64,000 bases of DNA from Nitrospirota bacterium (GCA_040757595.1 JBFLWP010000007.1:70203-134202), one strand, 5' to 3'. Counted from the first letter of the stretch, positions 26,155-34,756 are shown. Program-made: numbers and translations. Notes: generated by a model from the letters alone, not told the origin.

Positions 26155-28056
26155 TCACTCTTCGATCGTTGAGATGTCGCCTGGATCCTGTCCCAACTCC
26201 TTGGCCTTCAAGACCCGGCGCATGATCTTGCCGGAGCGGGTCTTGGGGAGCGACGAAACGACCTCGATCTCCTGCGGTACCGCGATTTTGCCCAGTTCCT
26301 TGCGCACGTGGTCCTTGAGAGCCTGGATCAGGTCGTGGCTCTCCTGGTGCCCCTGCTTGAGAATCACGAAGGCTTTGATGGCCTCACCAGCCGTCTTGTG
26401 GGGCTTGCCGATCACCGCCGCCTCGGCGACCGCGAAGTGACTGACCAGCGCGCTCTCCACCTCGGCGGTGCCGATGCGGTTGCCGGCCACTTTGATCACG
26501 TCGTCGGCGCGGCCCATGAACCAGAAGTACCCGTGCTCGTCCTTGCGGCAGACGTCGCCGGCCGTGTAGCAGTTGGGGATCGTGTTCCAGTACACCTTGT
26601 AGCGGTCCGGGTCCTTGTAGATCGTGCGCATCATGGACGGCCAGGGCTTCTTGATCACCGCGAACCCGCCGGCGTTGGCCGGCAGCGGGTTCCCCTGACG
26701 GTCCACCACGTCCGCCTCGACGCCCAGGAAGGGGCGCGTGGCGGATCCGGGCTTGAGCGGCACGGTGGGAAGGGGCGTGACGAGGATCATGCCGGTCTCG
26801 GTCTGCCACCAGGTATCCATGATCGGCCTGGTCCCCCCGGTCACCCGGTGGAACCACTCCCAGGCCTCCGGGTTGATGGGCTCTCCCACGCTCCCGAGCA
26901 CGCGCAGCGACGCGAGGTCGTATTTCTTGGGCCACTCCTCCCCGTACTTCATGAGCAACCGGATCGCCGTGGGGGTCGTGTAGAAGATCGAGACCCCGTA
27001 CTGTTCGATCAGCGACCACCAGCGTCCTGGATTCGGATAGTCCGGCTTCCCCTCCGCGGTGAGGATCGTGGCTCCGTTCAGGAGCGGGCCGTAGACGATG
27101 TAGCTGTGCCCCGTGACCCAGCCCGGATCGGCCACGCAGAAGTAAACGTCCTCCTCCTTCAGATCGAAGACGTACTTGGTCGTGATGTACGTGCCGACCA
27201 TGTAGCCGCCGTGCACGTGCACGACGCCTTTGGGCTTGCCGGTGGTCCCGGAGGTGTACAGGATGTACAGGGGAGTCTCGGAGTCCAGCGGCTCCGCATC
27301 GCAGACCGCCTTCTCGCCTTCGAGCCAGGCGTCCCAGTCGATCTCCTTGGGCGCCGAGAGCGGGATGCCCGGCTTCTGGCGCCGCACCACCACCACGGTC
27401 TCGACGCTGCCGCAGTTCGACACGGCCTGGTCCACGACGCTCTTGAGGTTGATGGTCTTCCCCCGGTCGTAGCCCACGTCCGCCGTGATGACGACCCGTG
27501 ACTCGGCGTCCTGAATCCGGCTTTCCAGGGCCGGGGCGCTGAACCCCGAGTAGACGACGCTGTGGATCGCCCCGATCCTGGCGCAGGCCAGCATGGCGAC
27601 GATCTGCTCGGGGATCTTGGGAAGATAGATCGTGACCCGGTCGCCCTTGCCGAGGCCGAGCGCCTTGAGGGCGTTGGCGCAGCGGTTCACCTGCCGGTAC
27701 AGTTCGCCGTAGGTGAAGACCCGCTCTTCTCCCTGTTCGCCGACCCAAATGACTGCCACCTTGTTCTTGCGCCAGCCCTTCACGTGCCGGTCCAGGCAGT
27801 TGTAGGAGATGTTGCAGGTGGCGCCGACGAACCACTTGGCCCAGGGATAATTCCACTCGAGAACCCGCCGCCACGGCGTGAACCACTCGAGCTCCTTGGC
27901 GACCCCGTCCCAGAAGACCTCGGGATCGGCGATCGACCGGCGGTACTCGGACTCGTAATCCGTGACGTGGGCCGTCGCTTTCAGCGCCGCGGGCGGGTGG
28001 ATGATCCGGTCCACCCGCAGCAGACTGTCAACCTGCTCGACCGCCTTGTTTTCCAT
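26155..28056 (-). CDS. acs: Acetyl-CoA synthetase (AMP-forming)
   Basis: Makes acetyl-CoA from acetate, ATP and CoA through acetyl-AMP. 633 residues, a normal length. ANL-superfamily motifs: 'YTSGTTGKPKGVVHVHGGY' (P-loop-like), 'WWQTETG' and the C-terminal catalytic Lys in 'LPKTRSGKIMRR'. The N-terminal 'WFVGATCNISYNCLDRH' is typical for Acs. The Lys is the usual acetylation control site. A predicted promoter lies at 28098-28126. Confidence 0.94.
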   Translation of the reverse strand: MENKAVEQVDSLLRVDRIIHPPAALKATAHVTDYESEYRRSIADPEVFWDGVAKELEWFTPWRRVLEWNYPWAKWFVGATCNISYNCLDRHVKGWRKNKVAVIWVGEQGEERVFTYGELYRQVNRCANALKALGLGKGDRVTIYLPKIPEQIVAMLACARIGAIHSVVYSGFSAPALESRIQDAESRVVITADVGYDRGKTINLKSVVDQAVSNCGSVETVVVVRRQKPGIPLSAPKEIDWDAWLEGEKAVCDAEPLDSETPLYILYTSGTTGKPKGVVHVHGGYMVGTYITTKYVFDLKEEDVYFCVADPGWVTGHSYIVYGPLLNGATILTAEGKPDYPNPGRWWSLIEQYGVSIFYTTPTAIRLLMKYGEEWPKKYDLASLRVLGSVGEPINPEAWEWFHRVTGGTRPIMDTWWQTETGMILVTPLPTVPLKPGSATRPFLGVEADVVDRQGNPLPANAGGFAVIKKPWPSMMRTIYKDPDRYKVYWNTIPNCYTAGDVCRKDEHGYFWFMGRADDVIKVAGNRIGTAEVESALVSHFAVAEAAVIGKPHKTAGEAIKAFVILKQGHQESHDLIQALKDHVRKELGKIAVPQEIEVVSSLPKTRSGKIMRRVLKAKELGQDPGDISTIEE

Positions 28057-28097
28057 GGACCCGTCCCCTCTGCCCCGGTTTCACAACGGCGGCGATC

Positions 28098-28126
28098 ATT
28101 ATGCGCAAGCTGCTCCCTATCTGCAA
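28098..28126 (-). promoter_or_regulatory. Predicted acs promoter
   Basis: Minus strand: TTGCAG (28126-28121), 17 nt, CATAAT (28103-28098), about 42 nt before the acs ATG. It is back-to-back with the promoter of the caspase-fold gene. Confidence 0.45.
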
Positions 28127-28138
28127 GTCTTCTGCGGC

Positions 28139-28168
28139 TTGACAGTCCGAAGATGCGGAGAGTAGCAT
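28139..28168 (+). promoter_or_regulatory. Predicted promoter of the caspase-fold/TPR gene
   Basis: TTGACA (28139-28144), 18 nt, TAGCAT (28163-28168). The same two hexamers recur, with 17-nt spacing, ahead of the lipoprotein operon at 29931-29959. Confidence 0.5.
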
Positions 28169-28241
28169 CAATTTACGTAGCTCGCCGACGCGAAGCAGCC
28201 ATGCACCGAGCGCACCGGGCACGCTGGGCCTCCACCTCGAC

Positions 28242-29603
28242 ATGAAGCCCCTGACACGACTGGCCATTGTGGTCTTGGCGACCCTGCTGCAGTCCCTCGC
28301 TGCCCCGGGATTCGCCCAACTCGGCAGGCCCGAGGGGCTCTACTACAAGTCCTGGGGCGTGGTCATCGGGATCGACAATTACTTGGTAGCCCCCAAGTTG
28401 ACCTGGGCCGTCGCCGACGCCAAGGCCGTGGCCGGTGCCCTCCGGCAACTCGGCTTCGAGGAAGTCATCGAAGTCTACGACAAGGACGCCAAGTCCAGGA
28501 ACGTCAAGGAACTGCTGAACAACTCCCTCATGCGCAAGGTCGGACGTCAAGATCGGGTCGTGATCTTCTTCGCCGGCCATGCAGACGTGACCCGGGACAT
28601 GAACGGCAAGGAGCTGGGGTACCTGGTTCCCTGGGACGCGCAGCCCACGAACGCGTCCAAGGCCCTGACCCTGGACGACCTGAAGGAGTTTTCGCGCCGC
28701 GCGATGGCGAAACACATCCTCTTCCTGCTGGACGTCGGCATCGCCGGGTGGGAGGTCACCCCTCCGCAGCAGCTCTCTTTGGAGGGACGCATGTCCCCCG
28801 AGGACGAGACCGACAAGCGGGCCGTCCAGATCTTCACAGCCGCGGGCAAAGGGGAAACGCCGGTTCAGCAAGACGGGCTCAGCGTCTTCGTGAAGGCCTT
28901 CGTCACCGGACTGAAAGGGGCGGCGGACGGGGATAAGAACGGCTGGGTGATGGCCAGCGAACTGGGTGCCTACGTCAAGCGGCAGGTCGAGCAGGCGACC
29001 CAAGGCACGCAACATCCCCAATTCGCGCGGCTGGACGGCGACGGCGACGCGGTTCTGATCGAGGGGAAGAAAAGCGCGTATCGGGCCGGCCCCGAGCCCC
29101 AGACGCAGGAAGAGCGGGCCGCGGCGGCCAAACAGGAATACGAACAGGCCTTCTCGCTGCTCCAGCAGCAGAAGTCCGCGCAGGAGGCGCTGGAGCGACT
29201 GGACAAGGCCATCGGCTACGACCCGTCGTTCGGAGACGCCTACGTGCTCAAAAGCTACCTGCTCCTGGAGTTCCAGCCCAACCTGGATCAGGCGCTCGTG
29301 GCCGCCGAGCTGGGGATCAAATACGCGCCCAAGAATCCGGACTCCTTCTACACCCTCGGCCTGGTACTCCAGCGAAAAGGCCGGTTCGCCGATGCGGAGC
29401 AGGCGCTGCGGAAGGCCATCGCCGTCAACCCGACTTATACGGACGTGTTCCTCACGCTCGGAGACCTCTACGCCCAGGACCTCAAGGATCAGAAGAAAGC
29501 CGTGGAGAGCTACCAGCGGTACCTGGAGACCGGCGGCACGGAGAATCGCGTCCGCGAATATCTCAGCCGGGCCGGCGCCACCCAGCCGGCCGAGAAGCAG
29601 TAA
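28242..29603 (+). CDS. Caspase-fold (C14) protein with TPR repeats, catalytic Cys lost
   Basis: 453 residues: signal peptide (about 1-25), caspase-like p20 fold (about 36-260), charged linker, then three or four TPR motifs (about 285-440; 'AYVLKSYLLLEFQPNLDQAL', 'DSFYTLGLVLQRKGRFADAEQAL'). The catalytic His is kept (H113 in FFAGHAD), but the Cys motif, normally D-A/S-C-x-S-G, reads D164-V-G166-I-A168-G169: Cys is Gly and Ser is Ala. Peptidase activity is therefore not expected; the domain probably works as a scaffold or binding module in the periplasm. Its promoter hexamers match those of the lipoprotein operon that follows. Confidence 0.82.
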   Translation: MKPLTRLAIVVLATLLQSLAAPGFAQLGRPEGLYYKSWGVVIGIDNYLVAPKLTWAVADAKAVAGALRQLGFEEVIEVYDKDAKSRNVKELLNNSLMRKVGRQDRVVIFFAGHADVTRDMNGKELGYLVPWDAQPTNASKALTLDDLKEFSRRAMAKHILFLLDVGIAGWEVTPPQQLSLEGRMSPEDETDKRAVQIFTAAGKGETPVQQDGLSVFVKAFVTGLKGAADGDKNGWVMASELGAYVKRQVEQATQGTQHPQFARLDGDGDAVLIEGKKSAYRAGPEPQTQEERAAAAKQEYEQAFSLLQQQKSAQEALERLDKAIGYDPSFGDAYVLKSYLLLEFQPNLDQALVAAELGIKYAPKNPDSFYTLGLVLQRKGRFADAEQALRKAIAVNPTYTDVFLTLGDLYAQDLKDQKKAVESYQRYLETGGTENRVREYLSRAGATQPAEKQ

Positions 29604-29691
29604 CTGGCGTCGCTCGTCTTTCGTGGCTCGCATCTCGCTGAAACATCATATTTCCGACGAACGACGCTCCACGGATGACGAACGACGCTTC
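29604..29691. repeat. Intergenic GACGAACGACGCT direct repeats
   Basis: Two exact copies of GACGAACGACGCT at 29656-29668 and 29677-29689, plus a near-complementary GCGTCGCTCGTC just after the upstream stop codon, able to pair with either. An 11-bp version (GACGAACGACG) occurs again at 52590-52600 between tRNA-Phe and proA. It sits between convergent genes and may serve as a terminator. Confidence 0.5.
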
Positions 29692-29862
29692 TTAGTCCTG
29701 CGCCCCGCCCTTCAGGTACCCCAAGCCGATCTTCAACGCTCGCCGCGTCACTTCGGCCCAGCGGACCTCCGGATATTCGGCCAGCACCGCCGCTGCCTTC
29801 GGGTCCTGCACGTCCAGATCAACGACCTTGATGATCCCGTCTTGAATTTTGACTTCCGCCAC
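29692..29862 (-). CDS. Small hypothetical protein
   Basis: 56 residues from a GTG at 29862 preceded by AAAGGAGG with 6-nt spacing, one of the best ribosome sites in the window, which argues for a real gene. The sequence (EVKIQDGIIKVVDLDVQDP, then KAAAVLAEYPEVRWAEVTRRAL) suggests a beta-hairpin followed by a helix, somewhat like ribbon-helix or antitoxin-size proteins, but no partner toxin adjoins. Function unknown. Confidence 0.6.
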   Translation of the reverse strand: MAEVKIQDGIIKVVDLDVQDPKAAAVLAEYPEVRWAEVTRRALKIGLGYLKGGAQD

Positions 29863-29930
29863 CGTTCCCTCCTTTGCCCGTCGGGCCACGCTACCGAAAG
29901 CCGTCCGACGCCGTCAAGCCCGCCGGTTCG

Positions 29931-29959
29931 TTGACAGGTCCCAGGTCGCATGCTAGCAT
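29931..29959 (+). promoter_or_regulatory. Predicted promoter of the lipoprotein operon
   Basis: TTGACA (29931-29936), 17 nt, TAGCAT (29954-29959). Consensus -35, good -10. It would give a leader near 100 nt before ATG 30065. Confidence 0.55.
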
Positions 29960-30064
29960 CACTTTTAAAGTTTTCGAGCGATTCCGCCGATACGTTCCAT
30001 GCTGCGATGTTCACCGACCCCGCCCGGCCACGTCTCATCAGCTTATGAAGAAGGGAGGACGTCC

Positions 30065-30634
30065 ATGACCCGGAAAATGGCCGCTCTGATTCGCTTCATG
30101 GAGTGCGGACTCTTCGTCTCGCTGCTCCTCACCCTCTCCGCCTGCGGAGGTCCCCCGACCTGGGTGAAGAAAGGCTCCGGCCCGATGAACTCCAACGACG
30201 AGCGGGTATTTTACGGAGTCGGCTCGGTCGAAGGCATCCAGCATGCGGATTCGCTCGCCTGGGAGGCAGCCGAGAATCGGGCCCGGGCAGAAATGGTCCG
30301 GAACCTCCAGGCCTACACCGCCTACCTGATGCGCGACTACGCCGCCGCCACGACCGCCGGCGACTTCTCGAAGACGGCCGAGGAGCAAAACATCGAGCGG
30401 GCAGTCAAAACCTTCGCCGCCGCGACGTTGACCGGCGTCAGGAAGGTGGACCAGTACAAGGACAAAGAGACCGGCACCTACTACGTGCTGGTCAAGATGG
30501 ACCTGGAGCGCGCCAAGGAAATGCTCGGACAGTCCAAGGAGTTGAACAAGCAGGTCCGGGAATACGTCCGGCAAAACGCCGAGCGCCTGTTCGACAAGCT
30601 GGAAAAGGAAGAAGCCAAGCAGGCGCAGAAGTGA
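30065..30634 (+). CDS. LPP20-family lipoprotein
   Basis: 189 residues from the ATG with GGAGG 6 nt upstream. The N-terminus ends in lipobox LSAC (Cys about 27), so it is a lipoprotein. The body follows the LPP20 pattern: 'GVGSVEGIQHADSLAWEAAENRARAEMVRNL' then 'YYVLVKMDLERAKEML', and a long charged C-terminal helix. LPP20 proteins are small outer-membrane lipoproteins first known from Helicobacter; function poorly defined. First of four genes joined by 4- to 14-nt overlaps (LPP20, LpoB-like, COG3014, LPP20-like). Confidence 0.8.
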   Translation: MTRKMAALIRFMECGLFVSLLLTLSACGGPPTWVKKGSGPMNSNDERVFYGVGSVEGIQHADSLAWEAAENRARAEMVRNLQAYTAYLMRDYAAATTAGDFSKTAEEQNIERAVKTFAAATLTGVRKVDQYKDKETGTYYVLVKMDLERAKEMLGQSKELNKQVREYVRQNAERLFDKLEKEEAKQAQK

Positions 30635-31272
30635 TCCGCCTTCAGCGTCCAGCGTTCCGCCTCCACGGAAAGGCCGTCGCCGCCGCGACGTGCCTGGCCG
30701 TCCTCGCGCTCGCGGCCTTCGGCTGCGGGAGCGGGGTCAAGGTCACCCGCGTGGACGAGAACCTGGTCACCGACTTCAGCGGGCGCTGGAACGACACGGA
30801 CTCCCGGCTGGTGGCGGAGGCGATGGTCAGGGACGCCCTTGCGAGCCCCTGGCTGGAGAACTACGAGCGCAGCAAGGGACAACAGCCGGTCGTGATCGTC
30901 GGCACGGTCCTGAACCGGAGTCACGAGCACATCAACGTGCAGACCTTCGTCACCGACCTTTCCCGCGAGCTGACCAATTCCCAGAAGGTGGTGTTCGTCG
31001 CCGGGAGGGGCGAACGGGAGGAGATCCGGGAGGAGCGGCGCGAGCAGGCCATCCACTCCCGCGAAGACACGCAGAAGGCGCCGGGCAAGGAGCTCGGGGC
31101 GGACTTCATGCTGAAGGGGGCCATCTCCAGCATCCCGGACGAGTCGGACGGGGTCAAAGCGGTGTTCTACCAGGTGGATCTGGAAATGGTCGACCTTGAA
31201 ACCAACGTGAAGGCCTGGTTCGGCCAGAAGAAGATCAAGAAAGTCGTCGAGCGGAAACGTGTTGGATTCTGA
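30631..31272 (+). CDS. LpoB-like lipoprotein (penicillin-binding-protein activator family)
   Basis: 213 residues; GTG start overlapping the previous stop. A signal sequence ends near AAFGC (lipidated Cys about 32). The mature part matches the LpoB/CsgG-like fold: 'DENLVTDFSGRWNDTDSRLVAEAMV', 'PVVIVGTVLNRSHEHINVQTFVTDL', 'GADFMLKGAISSI'. In E. coli, LpoB stimulates PBP1B from the outer membrane. Here it lies among other lipoproteins rather than near a PBP gene, so the exact partner is open. Confidence 0.82.
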   Translation: MIRLQRPAFRLHGKAVAAATCLAVLALAAFGCGSGVKVTRVDENLVTDFSGRWNDTDSRLVAEAMVRDALASPWLENYERSKGQQPVVIVGTVLNRSHEHINVQTFVTDLSRELTNSQKVVFVAGRGEREEIREERREQAIHSREDTQKAPGKELGADFMLKGAISSIPDESDGVKAVFYQVDLEMVDLETNVKAWFGQKKIKKVVERKRVGF

Positions 31273-32788
31273 GTCCCGCGCGCGTGAGCCGTGGACTCCC
31301 GTGCCAGTCCCTTCCGACCCCGGGCCGGCAGCTCCCCGCCAGATCCTCCCGGTCTCCATTTCCGCTTTCCTTCTGCTCGCCGCTCTCGGACTGGTCCTCG
31401 ACGGCTGCAGCCAGCGGGTCAGCCGTTATGCGCTCGTGGACGACAGCCTGCGCGCCGGCGATCCCACGCGGGCGGATCAGGTCGTGGAGCGGGCGGAACC
31501 GGAGTACGGCGCCGCCGGCCGGGTCCTGTATCGGATGGACCGCGGCATGACCTTGCACCTGGCGCATCGCTACCGGGAGAGCAACGTGCTTCTGGAACAG
31601 GCGGAAGAGGAAATCGAACGGTTGTACACCAGGCGAGTGGGCACCGAGACGAGGGCCTTCCTGGTCAACGACGCGCTGCTGCCGTACGAAGGCGATCCGT
31701 ACGAGCAGGTCATGGTCAACGTGCTCAAGGCGCTCAACTATGCGGCGCTCGGCCTGTGGGACGACGCCCTGGTGGAGGCCCGGCGGATCGACCACAGGCT
31801 GAACGTCCTGTCCGACCAAGCCGACGGGCGGAATTCCTATCGCGACGACCCGTTCGCCCGGTACCTCACCGGCGTCCTCTACGAGGTGACCGGCGACACC
31901 AACAACGCCTTCATCGCCTTCCGCAAGGCCTACGAGGGCTATCGCCAGTCCCTTTCCTGGACGCACGTGCAAGTGCCCCACGGATTGCGGGCCGATCTCC
32001 TGCGGACGACGGAAGCCCTCCAGCTCGCCCAGGAGCACGAGGAATACCGGCAAGCCTTCCCTGACGCGGCCTGGCAACCCTCCGCCGTCACGGGGCAACT
32101 CGCCCACATCGTGGTGATCAGCTATAATGGCCGCGCGCCGCGCAAGGAAGACTTGTTCCTGGATCTGCCCGTCAGCCTCGACGCGCTCAGGCTCGTGCTC
32201 TTGACGAAGTCGGTCGTCGGCCCCGGCAACCAAGACAGCCGCGCCGCGGAGAGTCTCCTGTACGGACTCAACGGACGGGTGGTGCGGGTCGCGGTCCCCA
32301 CGCTCATGCCGCAGAAGACCCCCGTGGCCTACTCGCAAATCAGCCTCCTGGGCGCCAACGACACGGTGAGCGGGCGCACGGAGCTGGCGCAGAACATCGC
32401 CGCGCTGGCCGAACGGAGCCTCGGTGAGCGGTTCGGACGGATTGCGATGAAGGCCGTGGCCCGCGCGGCCGTGAAATACGCCCTGGCCGAAGGGGTCGGC
32501 CACGGGGCCAGGATGGCCGCGGGCCACAACGACGCCGGACCGTTGATCGGCCTGCTGGTCGGGAGCCTGGCCCACTTGCTAGCCATCTCGTCCGAAGAGG
32601 CGGACAAGCGGAGCTGGCGAACCCTCCCCGACGAAATCCAGATCGCGCGACTCTGGATCGCGCCGGGCACTTACGAGCTGCGCCTCCGCTCGGTCACGAA
32701 GACCGGCGAGGTGGGGCGCGAATCGGTCCAGTCCGTCACGCTGCAGGCCGGTGAAACCCGGTTCGTGACGCAACGGGTGCTGCCGTGA
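31259..32788 (+). CDS. COG3014-type lipoprotein with TPR-like helices
   Basis: 509 residues overlapping the LpoB-like gene by 14 nt. The hydrophobic segment ends LVLDGC (lipidated Cys about 50), preceded by an unusually long N-terminal extension (about 1-28) that may mean a later start. The middle (about 70-260) is helical and TPR-like ('ALNYAALGLWDDALVEARRIDHRLN', 'RYLTGVLYEVTGDTNNAFIAFRKAYEGY'). A Gly/Ala-rich hydrophobic stretch lies near 400-440. COG3014 members often travel with LpoB and LPP20 genes; function unknown. Confidence 0.75.
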   Translation: MLDSESRAREPWTPVPVPSDPGPAAPRQILPVSISAFLLLAALGLVLDGCSQRVSRYALVDDSLRAGDPTRADQVVERAEPEYGAAGRVLYRMDRGMTLHLAHRYRESNVLLEQAEEEIERLYTRRVGTETRAFLVNDALLPYEGDPYEQVMVNVLKALNYAALGLWDDALVEARRIDHRLNVLSDQADGRNSYRDDPFARYLTGVLYEVTGDTNNAFIAFRKAYEGYRQSLSWTHVQVPHGLRADLLRTTEALQLAQEHEEYRQAFPDAAWQPSAVTGQLAHIVVISYNGRAPRKEDLFLDLPVSLDALRLVLLTKSVVGPGNQDSRAAESLLYGLNGRVVRVAVPTLMPQKTPVAYSQISLLGANDTVSGRTELAQNIAALAERSLGERFGRIAMKAVARAAVKYALAEGVGHGARMAAGHNDAGPLIGLLVGSLAHLLAISSEEADKRSWRTLPDEIQIARLWIAPGTYELRLRSVTKTGEVGRESVQSVTLQAGETRFVTQRVLP

Positions 32789-33942
32789 ACAGGCGGCGGC
32801 TCGGAACCCTTGCCGCGTGCCTGGCCATCCTGGTCCTGGCCTGTCTCGGCTGCTCGGGAAGCGGATGGAGCCGGCCGCCGGTCTGGATCGAGGGCGCGAG
32901 CCCCTCGTTCCCTCCGGATCAGTATCTGGTCGGCGTCGGACAGGCAGACTCCCAGCCGGCCGCGGCCGAACGGGCGTACGCGGCGGTCGCCAGAATCTTC
33001 AAGGCGGAGGTCAGCGCCCAGTCCCGAGACTGGGAATCCTTCCTCCTGTTCGAGAACCGGGGAACCACGAGCAGCCAGCGCCGCCTGACCCTGGATCAGC
33101 TCACGCGCGTGTCGACCGACAAGGTGCTGGAGAACGTCAGGATTCTGGACGGGTGGTTCGATCCGAAGAGCGGCCTGCACTATGCGCTGGCCGGGATGAA
33201 CCGCACCCAGGCCGGAGCGGGGCTCCTGGAGCGGGTCACGGAACTGGACGGAAAGATCGAGACCGAGTTGCAGGAGGCCCGGCAATCGCCGGACAGGCTG
33301 GCTCGGCTCCGGAATCTCCGGCGGGCGGTGAAGGACCTCGTCGTGCGCGAAGCCTACAATGCGGACCTGCGGGTGATCAGACCGAGCGGGCGAGGGGAGG
33401 CTTCCCCCCACCGGGTGGCCGAGCTGACCGCCGAGCTGGAGCAGTTCCTCTCGGCCAACGTCGCGATCAGCGTCGAGGTCAGCGGAGAGCAGGCGGAGCC
33501 GGTCCGCCGCGCCGTCGTGGAAGGGCTGATCCGCGAAGGCCTGCCCGTCGTCGCCGGACCGGTCGGCCAGGACGGAGGACGCGCCGACTCCAAGCCGGTC
33601 GAGTTCGTCGCCAGGGGAACGGTGCGCCTCTGGAACGTCATGGTCCCGGACCCTCGGTTCCGCTACGTCCGCTGGTGCAGCGATTTCGTCGTCGTGGAAC
33701 CGGGCACGCAGCGGATCGTCGGCGCGGTGTCGCGGGCCGGCCGGGAGGGGCACCTCAGCGAAGGAGAAGCAAAGGCCAAGGCGGTCCGCGTCATGCAGCA
33801 GGAGCTGACCTCGGAGCTGGCCAGGACCCTCGCCAGCTACGTCTACGGCGACGCGGAATCGCTGCCCAATCCACCCCCGTCCGCCTGCCCGGGGGAGGGG
33901 AGCATCAGCGGCAATCGGGGAACGGGCGACAGATCATCATGA
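32785..33942 (+). CDS. LPP20-like lipoprotein, longer form
   Basis: 385 residues with lipobox near LACLGC (Cys about 23). The first mature domain repeats the LPP20 pattern of the first gene: 'PPVWIEGASPSFPPDQYLVGVGQADSQPAAAERAYAAVARIF', compare 'PPTWVKKGSGPMNSNDERVFYGVGSVEG'. A second domain (about 200-360) carries 'AVVEGLIREGLPVV' and 'RYVRWCSDFVVV', reminiscent of FlgT/LpoB-type accessory folds. Last lipoprotein of the operon; overlaps the antitoxin gene by 4 nt if that starts at 33939. Confidence 0.72.
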   Translation: MNRRRLGTLAACLAILVLACLGCSGSGWSRPPVWIEGASPSFPPDQYLVGVGQADSQPAAAERAYAAVARIFKAEVSAQSRDWESFLLFENRGTTSSQRRLTLDQLTRVSTDKVLENVRILDGWFDPKSGLHYALAGMNRTQAGAGLLERVTELDGKIETELQEARQSPDRLARLRNLRRAVKDLVVREAYNADLRVIRPSGRGEASPHRVAELTAELEQFLSANVAISVEVSGEQAEPVRRAVVEGLIREGLPVVAGPVGQDGGRADSKPVEFVARGTVRLWNVMVPDPRFRYVRWCSDFVVVEPGTQRIVGAVSRAGREGHLSEGEAKAKAVRVMQQELTSELARTLASYVYGDAESLPNPPPSACPGEGSISGNRGTGDRSS

Positions 33943-34214
33943 GAGGGAGGTCCATGCACAGGCACATCAGCTACGCGAGCAGCCGGCAGACGGCTGGTTC
34001 GCCGGCCGGCGCAACCGGGCGAACGTCCAGCCGTCAGGGCAAGCAACGGGCCGTCGAGCGGATCAAGGGGGAGACCCGCGCCGTTCACGCGGGGAGCCTG
34101 CTGGGCACGCTCCGCAAGCAGGGATACGAAGAGCTGCCGCTGGACGAGATCCAAGACCGGCTCTCGAAGCTCCGCACCGCCTTGGCGGAGTTCGTCTTAT
34201 CCAGGAGGGGATGA
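33939..34214 (+). CDS. VapB-like antitoxin (putative)
   Basis: 91 residues from ATG 33939 (ATGA overlap with the previous stop); an in-frame ATG at 33954, 3 nt after GGGAGG, is the alternative. The N-terminal half is basic and Ser/Arg-rich; the C-terminal half has an acidic/basic helix pair (EELPLDEIQDRLSKLRTALAEF) of the kind that wraps a PIN toxin. No clear DNA-binding fold. The PIN-domain gene overlaps its stop by 4 nt, the usual toxin-antitoxin layout. Confidence 0.6.
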   Translation: MRGRSMHRHISYASSRQTAGSPAGATGRTSSRQGKQRAVERIKGETRAVHAGSLLGTLRKQGYEELPLDEIQDRLSKLRTALAEFVLSRRG

Positions 34215-34660
34215 GCATGCCGTTCTACTATTTCGACACGTCGGCACTGGTCAAGCGGTACAGCCGGGAGCGCGGGACCAGGACGGTCAACCGGCTGCTG
34301 GCCAAGCGCGGCATGACCGCGATCCTCGGCACCGTCTCGATCCCGGAATTCTATTCGGCTCTGGCGCTCAAGGCGCAGCAGGGGGAGCTCACCAGGGACG
34401 ACTGGTACTCGGTCCTGTTCAAGTTCGAGGCCGAGTCGGACCGGGGGCTCTTCCACTACATCGCCCCCTCGGCGCGCACGTTCCTGACGACCAAGCAGAT
34501 GATCCTGGACTATCCGTTCCTGCGAAGCACCCAGGCCGTTCAACTGGCGCTGGTGCAGGAATTGAAACCGCTCCGGCTGACCATGGTGAGCTCGGACCGG
34601 CAGATTCTGGAGCTCTGCCGCCCCTTCGGGATCACACCCGTCAACCCCGAAGACGATTAG
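34211..34660 (+). CDS. PIN-domain protein (VapC-like), one acidic residue replaced
   Basis: 149 residues. PIN ribonucleases use four acidic residues to bind Mg. Here D9 (YFDTSALVKRY), E46 (IPEFYSAL) and D129 (VSSDRQILE) are present, but the third site, usually Asp in an L-R-x-x-D-A-I-H-L-A type helix, reads L-R-S-T-Q108-A-V-Q-L-A. Activity may be reduced or the site completed differently. Paired with the antitoxin-like gene upstream. Confidence 0.75.
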   Translation: MSMPFYYFDTSALVKRYSRERGTRTVNRLLAKRGMTAILGTVSIPEFYSALALKAQQGELTRDDWYSVLFKFEAESDRGLFHYIAPSARTFLTTKQMILDYPFLRSTQAVQLALVQELKPLRLTMVSSDRQILELCRPFGITPVNPEDD

Positions 34661-34679
34661 CAGGAAGAGCTGATGGCGC

Positions 34680-34744
34680 ATGGCTTATGGCGGGAAAGAA
34701 GGGATCCCACCGCTCTTGACCATACGCCATAGGCTATAAGCCAT
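34680..34744. repeat. Inverted repeat between convergent genes
   Basis: ATGGCTTAT (34680-34688) pairs perfectly with ATAAGCCAT (34736-34744); inside it GGCG (34689-34692) can pair with CGCC (34725-34728). It lies between the PIN gene and the convergent hypothetical gene; possibly a two-way terminator without a T-tract. Confidence 0.5.
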
Positions 34745-34756
34745 TGGCTCTTCTCT

